From contig CAJXXO010000076.1 of the NCBI GenBank assembly GCA_913062655.1, forward strand, positions 1 to 9,880: a DNA stretch of 9,880 nucleotides, read 5' to 3'. Below are positions 1 through 4,999 of this stretch, one piece after another. Origin of the DNA: an uncultured Bacteroidota bacterium (GTDB lineage: Bacteria > Bacteroidota > Bacteroidia > Chitinophagales > S012-47). The position numbers were made by a program, and so were the translations under genes. Numbering within the stretch: the first letter of the stretch is position 1; every line of letters begins with the position of its first letter. A model generated the notes under the pieces. It saw nothing but the letters and a program-made list of their open reading frames with translations. It did not search any database and had not been told where the DNA came from.

Positions 1-396
1 GCCTATTAATACCGGCAGAAGGGGAATAATCATATTGGCCATCAGGAGGTAAATAGAAAAGGCACGGTCCCAGTTTGACACGTGGGGATGGTGTGCAAAT
101 AGGCTATCGTCAATGTCATCAGAATGGCGGAGCCACAGGAAAAATGGTCGGCCTTGCACCCGGTTGCTCATGGCGCTGACCAAACTGTAGTTCAATAGAT
201 AGCCTACCGGACCGATAGCACAGCCAATAGCCAGCCCGTAATCCACGGAAGAAGAGAAGGTAGCTAAAAGGGCTATTAAAGTGGCGATAATCGCAATGAT
301 CAACTTTCTATGCACAGTCAACCATGGCTTACGTCTGTTGTACAAGAGGTAAAAAGGGACACCTGTTCCCAGGGCGAGTAGAAGAATGGAGGCCAT
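1..396 (-). CDS. Multi-pass membrane protein of unknown function, C-terminus cut by window edge
   Basis: I do not recognise this protein. An open frame runs from an ATG at 396 through exactly 132 codons to the window edge without a stop, so the 3' end is missing. It reads as an integral membrane protein, with hydrophobic stretches at about residues 2-19, 32-48, 54-74 and 113-131. A basic patch (residues 21-31, including NRRK and HRK) follows the first segment. A hydrophilic loop at about 79-111 carries an acidic patch (DDIDD) and a His-rich AHHPH. The start lies 12 bp after the stop of the DUF6132 gene, with a G-rich AAGGGG just before the ATG, so it is probably co-transcribed with the sulfur cluster. 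Whether it serves that cluster is unknown. Confidence is good that it is coding and low on any function. Confidence 0.6.
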   Translation of the reverse strand, partial: MASILLLALGTGVPFYLLYNRRKPWLTVHRKLIIAIIATLIALLATFSSSVDYGLAIGCAIGPVGYLLNYSLVSAMSNRVQGRPFFLWLRHSDDIDDSLFAHHPHVSNWDRAFSIYLLMANMIIPLLPVLIG

Positions 397-408
397 AGCC
401 CCTTAAAA

Positions 409-633
409 TTACGCAGTGGCTTGTTTCTTTTTCCAACCTTGGTAGAGGTCAAGTCCGATAGACCCCAACAAACCACCTAATACCGTGCCGTAAAGGGTGC
501 TCCGCCACCAGACTGAATAGATGGGACAGCTATCGCCTTGGCAGCCGATAAAATACCAATAGGCATAGCCAGCCAGGGCACCTAAAGCGGCCATTACCAA
601 GATAGGGGTGTTTTTTTTCAGGTAGTGTTTCAT
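409..633 (-). CDS. DUF6132-like small two-helix membrane protein
   Basis: This is a 74-residue inner-membrane protein resembling the DUF6132 family, which has no established biochemical function. Two hydrophobic helices (about 9-29 and 46-64) flank a short loop, IGCQGDSCPIYS, with Cys31 and Cys36. Lysines at both ends (YLKKN and GWKKK) predict that both termini are cytoplasmic and that the Cys loop faces the periplasm. The frame is open further upstream, but the ATG at 633 is preferred: it gives a conventional basic N-terminus and begins one base after the stop of the preceding gene (TGA-T-ATG), as expected for translational coupling. Codons 6-8 contain a run of eight A. Its place behind rhodaneses and a YgaP-like membrane protein suggests a link to sulfane sulfur or thiol handling at the membrane; that role is inferred from context. 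Confidence 0.8.
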   Translation of the reverse strand: MKHYLKKNTPILVMAALGALAGYAYWYFIGCQGDSCPIYSVWWRSTLYGTVLGGLLGSIGLDLYQGWKKKQATA

Positions 634-634
634 A

Positions 635-835
635 TCAGATCTCGCATTGATTGCCACGGCATGCACCGCAGCCATAATTCAACAGGGCCATACCGGTAAA
701 CAAGAGGCCTACGCCAGCCACGGTATAGTCGGCCACTGAAAATCCATTTATCGCTACACCGGCCCCGATCACCAACTGTATGATACGGGTAATGGGCCAT
801 TTTCTGGGGTGAAAGTATAGTTTGATCGCTTGCAT
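635..835 (-). CDS. YgaP-like (DUF2892-type) small membrane protein with C-terminal cysteines
   Basis: A 66-residue membrane protein resembling the membrane segment of YgaP-type rhodaneses (DUF2892-like). In E. coli YgaP that segment is fused to a rhodanese domain; here it stands alone while separate rhodaneses lie upstream. An amphipathic basic start (FHPRKWPITR) leads into helix 1 (about 17-33), then helix 2 (about 38-55), ending in NYGCGACRGNQCEI with Cys56, Cys59 and Cys64. The positive N-terminus predicts N-in/C-in topology, placing the three cysteines on the cytoplasmic face. The ATG at 835 is the only plausible start, and it sits 3 nt beyond the T-tract of a terminator-like hairpin with no Shine-Dalgarno sequence. 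Its stop is 1 bp from the DUF6132 start. A role in accepting or passing sulfane sulfur is inferred from domain association only. Confidence 0.8.
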   Translation of the reverse strand: MQAIKLYFHPRKWPITRIIQLVIGAGVAINGFSVADYTVAGVGLLFTGMALLNYGCGACRGNQCEI

Positions 836-838
836 AGT

Positions 839-873
839 AAAAAGAAGCGGAGACCGGACCTGTGCCGGTCTCC
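839..873 (-). terminator. Intrinsic terminator-like hairpin after the peroxiredoxin gene
   Basis: GGAGACCGG (849-857) and CCGGTCTCC (865-873) form a perfect 9-bp stem with a 7-nt loop. On the minus strand the stem is followed by GCTTCTTTTTAC, so the order stem then T-tract fits an intrinsic terminator for the peroxiredoxin gene, whose stop codon ends 14 bp earlier. The T-tract runs almost into the start codon of the next gene, so it could also act as an attenuator or mRNA-stabilising element inside an operon. Confidence 0.75.
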
Positions 874-887
874 ACCGTTATCCAGTT

Positions 888-1547
888 TTACAAATCGCGC
901 TTGATGAGATAGAAGTCGGTTTTGTCACCTTCCATGTTCTCAGTCGCTTCATAGTCTTTCAGCGTTTTTGGCGGAGGTACAATGACCTTATCCCCCTTGC
1001 GCCAGTTCACCGGGCAGGCTACACCATTGGTGTCTGCTGTCTGCAGCGCTACCAGCGCCCGCTTGATTTCGTCCATGTTTCTACCAATATTCAGTGGGTA
1101 GTACATGATGAGGCGGATGATGCCTTCCGGATCCATGAAGAATACAGCGCGTACCGCTGCGGTGCTGGCTTCACCAGGGTGCAGCATACCGTACAGCTTA
1201 GCTACGTGCATGTCCAGGTCAGCGATGATCGGGAAATCCATGTAAATACCGGTACGCTCCTTTACATTGGCGACCCAGGCAATGTGGCTGTGAATGCTGT
1301 CAATACTCAAGCCAATAAGCTTGGTGTTCTGACTTTCAAACCATTCTTTTTCCTCGGCAAATGCACTCATTTCGGTAGTACATACCGGGGTAAAGTCTGC
1401 CGGGTGACTAAACATCACCACCCAGTTGCCTTTGTTGTAATCGGAAAGTTTCAGCATCCCCTGGGTAGTCATCACCTCGAAGTCTGGCGCTTTATCACCT
1501 ATGCGTGGCATGGTGTACGCTTGTTCTTTTTGGGTTACTTCTTCCAT
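888..1547 (-). CDS. Prx6-type peroxiredoxin (thiol peroxidase)
   Basis: A 219-residue peroxiredoxin of the Prx6 (AhpC/TSA, '1-Cys') type, which reduces peroxides through a peroxidatic cysteine. That residue is Cys56 in HPADFTPVCTTE, with His48 before it and the conserved catalytic Arg at Arg133 (AAVRAVFF). The long C-terminal arm with NWRKGDKVIVPPP (about 181-193) is diagnostic of the Prx6 subfamily rather than typical 2-Cys enzymes. A second cysteine, Cys178 in GVACPVNW, is a possible resolving residue. No signal peptide is visible, so it should be cytoplasmic. The ATG at 1547 is chosen; Met13 is an alternative that would still keep the fold. It follows the lipoprotein rhodanese by 33 bp and is itself followed by a terminator-like hairpin. 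Context suggests protection from peroxides or oxidised persulfides formed during sulfide oxidation (inference). Confidence 0.95.
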   Translation of the reverse strand: MEEVTQKEQAYTMPRIGDKAPDFEVMTTQGMLKLSDYNKGNWVVMFSHPADFTPVCTTEMSAFAEEKEWFESQNTKLIGLSIDSIHSHIAWVANVKERTGIYMDFPIIADLDMHVAKLYGMLHPGEASTAAVRAVFFMDPEGIIRLIMYYPLNIGRNMDEIKRALVALQTADTNGVACPVNWRKGDKVIVPPPKTLKDYEATENMEGDKTDFYLIKRDL

Positions 1548-1580
1548 ATGAAAAATGTTATTTGCTAGTTAAACAATCAA

Positions 1581-2024
1581 TTATTGCTCGATCGGTAGAC
1601 CTTGACGGGCCCAGTCTTTTATGCCACCTTTCATATTGATGACATGCTTGAAGCCCATTTCGCGCATCTGATTGGCTGCCTGCGCACTGCGGCCGCCCAC
1701 AGCACAATAGACCACATAGGTCTGGTCTTTGTCCAGTTCGCTTACTTTTTCCTTGAAATTCGGTTTGTAGAAATCAATGAAAGTGGCGTTGGCTAAGTGT
1801 CCGCGGTCCCATTCGCCAGGGGTGCGTACATCCAGCAATTCGGCTTCACCTGCGGTGACCAGCGCATTGCATTCACTCACATTTTTGTGCTCTACAATGC
1901 CTTGTGCTGTGCTTTGCGTAGTGGGTGCCTGCTGCATACTGCGCCCTGTCTCGCCATCAGTTTGGCAGCTCGCCATAGTAAGGCAACTGACCAGGGCAAC
2001 GAAGGTGTGTAGAATTGTCTTCAT
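1581..2024 (-). CDS. Exported lipoprotein rhodanese (sulfurtransferase)
   Basis: A single-domain rhodanese fused to a lipoprotein signal. The 147-residue form starting at the ATG at 2024 has a basic start, a hydrophobic core and a lipobox ending LTMASC at Cys20; an upstream GTG would add nine residues within a hairpin and is disfavoured. After a Gln/Thr-rich linker (about 26-45) comes a rhodanese domain (about 48-147) with LLDVRTPGEWDRGHL and the active-site loop CAVGGRSA, catalytic Cys107. Rhodaneses transfer sulfane sulfur through a cysteine persulfide; the lipid anchor places this one in the periplasm or on an envelope membrane. The lipobox has Met at -3, tolerable in Bacteroidota. It is downstream of a cytoplasmic rhodanese (49-bp gap containing a hairpin) and upstream of a peroxiredoxin (33 bp), so the cluster appears to have sulfurtransferases on both sides of the inner membrane. 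Confidence 0.9.
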   Translation of the reverse strand: MKTILHTFVALVSCLTMASCQTDGETGRSMQQAPTTQSTAQGIVEHKNVSECNALVTAGEAELLDVRTPGEWDRGHLANATFIDFYKPNFKEKVSELDKDQTYVVYCAVGGRSAQAANQMREMGFKHVINMKGGIKDWARQGLPIEQ

Positions 2025-2040
2025 AGAAACATATTGTAAA

Positions 2041-2070
2041 CAATAAGGCACCCCAACAGGTGCCTTATTG
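2041..2070 (-). terminator. 12-bp perfect hairpin between the two rhodanese genes
   Basis: Bases 2041-2052 and 2059-2070 are perfect reverse complements (stem CAATAAGGCACC, 6-nt loop). The hairpin begins 3 nt after the stop codon of the 107-residue rhodanese. On the minus strand the 3' arm ends TTATTG and is followed by TTTAC, a short T-tract, so it can be read as an intrinsic terminator of modest strength. Because the following genes are functionally related and closely spaced, partial read-through or 3'-end protection of the upstream mRNA is as likely as full termination. Confidence 0.65.
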
Positions 2071-2073
2071 GGT

Positions 2074-2397
2074 TTAATAATTACTGGCTACTTCTCCTTT
2101 CCAGCCCATAATGCCGGTACCTAGATTGTACAGCTCGCTAAAGCCTTGGCTGGCCATAAACCCGCAAGCACTTCCACTACGGTTACCACTGCGGCAATAC
2201 ACATAGTAGGCTTTGGATTTGTCCAACTCAGCTATGCGCTGTGGGAAATCCGGGCCCATGATATTGATCTGTATGGAACCGGGGATGTGCTCATCTGCGT
2301 ACTCCGCATCTGTGCGCACATCCAGGATCACGGCATTGGGATCATTCTGGATGCCCTTTTCAAATTCTTCCGGAGAGATATTCTTGTATCCGTACAT
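2074..2397 (-). CDS. Single-domain cytoplasmic rhodanese
   Basis: A 107-residue rhodanese that fills the whole reading frame. It shows LDVRTDAEYADEHIPGS (about 25-41) and the active-site loop CRSGNRSG with catalytic Cys68, the classic CxxGxR pattern. There is no signal peptide or membrane segment, so it should act in the cytoplasm. Rhodaneses carry sulfane sulfur as a cysteine persulfide and pass it to acceptors such as sulfite, glutathione or other proteins. It begins 14 bp after the persulfide dioxygenase fusion gene and is very likely co-transcribed with it; a plausible partner is that enzyme or the small membrane proteins downstream. A perfect hairpin follows the stop. The ATG at 2397 is the only reasonable start. 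Confidence 0.95.
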   Translation of the reverse strand: MYGYKNISPEEFEKGIQNDPNAVILDVRTDAEYADEHIPGSIQINIMGPDFPQRIAELDKSKAYYVYCRSGNRSGSACGFMASQGFSELYNLGTGIMGWKGEVASNY

Positions 2398-2411
2398 AGT
2401 CTATTCTCGTT

Positions 2412-3776
2412 TTAGGCGTTTACAGGATCTTCATCAAAGGTCTTTACATGCTCACTCATATCGAGCACCTTGGCATCCGGCTGAAGGGTGGCGAGGATGC
2501 TGGATCCTACGGCAGAGCGATAGCCGCCCGCGCAATGGAGCACTATCGGCTTATCTGTTGGGATACGGTCATGCTGTTCGCGCAACTCAGGAAGCGATAC
2601 CACCATGGCATCGTCAAATTTTAAGCCATTATCGGCCACTTCGTTGGCGTTGCGTAAGTCCACAATAGTGTATTGGTTCATATGTAATTTAAAGTCGTCA
2701 AAGTCAAAGGACTCGGTTTTTTCGGTGAACCGGTCACTATCATAGACGACTGCACCTTTGATGCGTTGTTCGTACCCGATCTTGGCCAATCTGCGGATAG
2801 CATTCTCCAGCAGGTCCTCATCATCCGATACCAGGTAGAATTCTTCATCGGGATTAATGATGGAACCCACCCAGGTTTCAAAGCGGTCGCCTTCGGTATT
2901 AGGGATATTGAAGGAGCCTGGCAGATGACCGGCTTGATAGTCGGCTGCTTCGCGAATGTCTACTATGGCATACCCTGTTGCTAAAGTGCCGTTACGGTCC
3001 AGGCGTGTTACCTGTTCCACGCTTGGCTCGTAGTTTTCGGCCCCGACACGATTCATCTCCACCGCATAGGGAAAGTACTTAGGCACAAAGGGTTGGCCCT
3101 CCAGTAGAGCATCAACAAAAGAGGCTTTCGTCTCCATCTTAAAGGCCCAGTTGGTCTGTTTCTCCCGACCGATGGTGGACTCGGTGTCATCACTCATATT
3201 TTTACCACACAAAGAACCGGCTCCATGTGCAGGATAGACTTTTACGTCATCCGGTAGTTGCTTGAATACGTTTTGAATGGTATCGTACATCATGCCGGCC
3301 AGCTCAGCCCGCTTGCCGGTGAGGTTGCCTGCGCTTTCACGCAAGTCCGGGCGGCCTACGTCACCAATGAAAAGGGAGTCACCGGTAAAAGCCGCTGCTT
3401 CCTTACCCTTTTCGTCAATCAATAGGTAAGTATTGTGGTCAGGGCTGTGACCCGGAGTGAAAAGGGCCTTGAAGGTTACCTCACCTACTTGTACCGTTTC
3501 GTTGTGATCAAGTGTTCGGGCTGGATAATCAACGCCCATCTTAGGGTTGACAAAGGTGGTAGCGCCATGCTCTTTGATCAGCTCGAGGTGACAGCTCACA
3601 AAATCAGCATGAGGGTGTGTCTCCAGCACGGTCGTTATGGTAGCGTTATGCGCCTGGGCAAATTCCAGGTAAGGCTGCGGATCGCGAGCTGGGTCAACAA
3701 CGGCTGCCTCCTGTCCGCTTACAATGATGTAAGAGGCATGGGCTAGCTTCTCGTCATAAAATTGTTGAATGGTCAT
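2412..3776 (-). CDS. CstB-like persulfide dioxygenase-rhodanese fusion
   Basis: A 454-residue fusion with the architecture of Staphylococcus CstB: an MBL-fold persulfide dioxygenase, a degenerate rhodanese and an active rhodanese. The MBL part (about 1-250) has THPHADF (His54, His56, Asp58), TPGHSPDH (His110), TGDSLF (Asp133) and YPAHG (His184); by analogy with ETHE1, His54, His110 and Asp133 would hold the mononuclear iron. AHGAGSLCGK carries Cys190, conserved in this family. The middle rhodanese (about 262-350) has VDIREAADYQAGHLPG but lacks a catalytic cysteine (VSDDED at the loop). The C-terminal rhodanese (about 365-450) has HCAGGYRSA with Cys415. Such enzymes oxidise persulfides to sulfite with O2 and can yield thiosulfate through the rhodanese. 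First gene of the sulfur cluster, cytoplasmic, preceded by its own promoter. Confidence 0.95.
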   Translation of the reverse strand: MTIQQFYDEKLAHASYIIVSGQEAAVVDPARDPQPYLEFAQAHNATITTVLETHPHADFVSCHLELIKEHGATTFVNPKMGVDYPARTLDHNETVQVGEVTFKALFTPGHSPDHNTYLLIDEKGKEAAAFTGDSLFIGDVGRPDLRESAGNLTGKRAELAGMMYDTIQNVFKQLPDDVKVYPAHGAGSLCGKNMSDDTESTIGREKQTNWAFKMETKASFVDALLEGQPFVPKYFPYAVEMNRVGAENYEPSVEQVTRLDRNGTLATGYAIVDIREAADYQAGHLPGSFNIPNTEGDRFETWVGSIINPDEEFYLVSDDEDLLENAIRRLAKIGYEQRIKGAVVYDSDRFTEKTESFDFDDFKLHMNQYTIVDLRNANEVADNGLKFDDAMVVSLPELREQHDRIPTDKPIVLHCAGGYRSAVGSSILATLQPDAKVLDMSEHVKTFDEDPVNA

Positions 3777-3810
3777 AATCAGTTTCTGTTTTTAAGGCTT
3801 TGTCAATTGC

Positions 3811-3828
3811 GTTCACAAAAGTATGAAC
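3811..3828. promoter_or_regulatory. Inverted repeat overlapping the -7 element, candidate operator
   Basis: GTTCA (3811-3815) and TGAAC (3824-3828) are perfect inverted arms separated by exactly the eight bases of the -7 element. A further TTCAT at 3834-3838 makes a second, offset pair with ATGAA at 3823-3827. A dimeric regulator bound here would cover the -7 element and block transcription, fitting a sulfide- or persulfide-responsive repressor. No regulator gene is present in the window. The arms are only 5 bp, so chance is possible. Confidence 0.4.
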
Positions 3829-3846
3829 ATATCTTCATGTATGCAA
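3816..3846 (-). promoter_or_regulatory. Bacteroidota-type promoter of the sulfur cluster
   Basis: On the minus strand TACTTTTG (3823-3816) matches the Bacteroidota -7 consensus TAnnTTTG exactly, and TTG (3846-3844) lies 20 nt upstream, the usual distance for the -33 element. Transcription would start around 3810, giving a leader of roughly 30-35 nt before the ATG at 3776. It is in the 173-bp gap after the glutaminyl cyclase gene, where a new transcription unit is expected. I see nothing else definite in the rest of that gap, and no clear terminator for the upstream gene. Confidence 0.7.
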
Positions 3847-3949
3847 GTAACGATGGTGGGGGTATTTGGTTCACTGCTTCAAAATAACCTACTATGCGCT
3901 GATAATCAACAAAATGGAGGCGATGTTAAGAGGTGTTATGATCGTGGGT

Positions 3950-4993
3950 CTAGCTTTTGGTCAGCTTGACATCTTCCTCAAATACGATGTGCAGCACTAC
4001 TTCGCCCACGGCCTGCATTACTTGTGGATCGATTACTGACAAGTCATCATCGTGTGTGTGCCAACTCTCGTCAAAACGGCCGGTATTGGGGTCGTAGTGG
4101 ATAATATCTACGGTTGGAATATTGGCAATGGTATTCACGAAATAGTGATCATCCGTGATGGGAATACCATTTTGCTGAATGAAGTATTGTCCATACCCGA
4201 GTTGACCGGCCTTGCGCCAGATTCGATCGGTCAGGCGTGGTGCAAATTGGCGGGAATAGCCCTCTTTGGGGAAGGTGGCCTCAGCAGCACCCACCATATC
4301 GAGCAATATCCCATAGCGATAGGCCGCATCGGTGCGGTGGCGGTTCTTACTCCAGTGCTGGGAGCCCAGGCACCACGATTTCATAGACTGTTCCTGCGTG
4401 GCCACATAGCCCATATTGTCAGGCTTACCCTGGTCTTCCGCATCAAAGAGAATGATATCTACGCCTAGGTTTTGCAGCGGCTGTTGTGAAAAGAGCCGCG
4501 CTATTTCCAGCAATACCGCAACGCCACTGCCCCCGTCATTTGCCCCTAGAATGGGTTCTTTTCTGCGGTTTTCATCAGAGTCGTGGTCAGCGTAGAGGCG
4601 TGTATCCCAGTGGGCCATCAGCAGTATACGCTGTTTGGCTGCCGGATTCACCTCGGCAATAATATTGGTGAAGTCGGTCACTTTGCCATTGAATAGGCGA
4701 CCGCGGCCTTTTTGTTGTATGATATTTTCGGGGCCTACCCATTTGCCCAATTGATCGACCAGATATTGACGGCAAGCATCGTGCTCTGGTGTGCCAGGTA
4801 CCCGTGGCCCGAAGTTCACCTGGTCGGCTACAAATTGGAAAGCCGAATCGGCATTGAAATCGGGAATGGTAACGGTAACCGGTTGCGGAGCCGGTGCAGG
4901 GGGCATGTTGTTGGGCTGCTCTTGTGTGGTGTTGTCACTGCATGACGCCAACAATGTCAGCCAAGCTATACTAATTACTGAAATCCAACGCAT
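3950..4993 (-). CDS. Type II glutaminyl cyclase (M28-fold lipoprotein)
   Basis: A 347-residue exported lipoprotein with an M28 zinc-peptidase fold, most likely a glutaminyl-peptide cyclotransferase, which turns N-terminal Gln of exported proteins into pyroglutamate. A short signal peptide ends in the lipobox LLASC (Cys18), followed by a Pro-rich linker (30-38). Core motifs are AHWDTR (127-132), GANDGGSG (Asp153, zinc), DAEDQG (Glu186 likely general base, Asp187 zinc), DDHYF (281-285) and WHTHDDD (His312 zinc). DDH and WHT match the human QC signature, and one zinc pocket fits QC better than the two-zinc aminopeptidases of the family. The start overlaps nothing and lies 6 bp after cysS, suggesting co-transcription. 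An M28 aminopeptidase is the main alternative, judged less likely. Confidence 0.85.
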   Translation of the reverse strand: MRWISVISIAWLTLLASCSDNTTQEQPNNMPPAPAPQPVTVTIPDFNADSAFQFVADQVNFGPRVPGTPEHDACRQYLVDQLGKWVGPENIIQQKGRGRLFNGKVTDFTNIIAEVNPAAKQRILLMAHWDTRLYADHDSDENRRKEPILGANDGGSGVAVLLEIARLFSQQPLQNLGVDIILFDAEDQGKPDNMGYVATQEQSMKSWCLGSQHWSKNRHRTDAAYRYGILLDMVGAAEATFPKEGYSRQFAPRLTDRIWRKAGQLGYGQYFIQQNGIPITDDHYFVNTIANIPTVDIIHYDPNTGRFDESWHTHDDDLSVIDPQVMQAVGEVVLHIVFEEDVKLTKS

Positions 4994-4999
4994 GATGTA

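Noticed and set aside
634..675. N-terminal extension of the DUF6132-like frame
   Set aside because: It would overlap the YgaP-like gene by about 40 bp and put a non-membrane segment before the usual MKHYLKKN start.
822..1568. Long plus-strand open frame of 248 codons opposite the peroxiredoxin
   Set aside because: It is the antisense shadow of a clear Prx6 gene, its translation has no recognisable domain, and all neighbours are on the minus strand.
1548..1580. Possible promoter for the peroxiredoxin in the 33-bp gap
   Set aside because: A/T-rich but without a match to TAnnTTTG, so co-transcription with the lipoprotein rhodanese is simpler.
3870..3900. Second possible promoter with TTATTTTG on the minus strand in the 3777-3949 gap
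   Set aside because: It mismatches TAnnTTTG at the second base and is further from the gene; the exact match at 3816-3823 is better.
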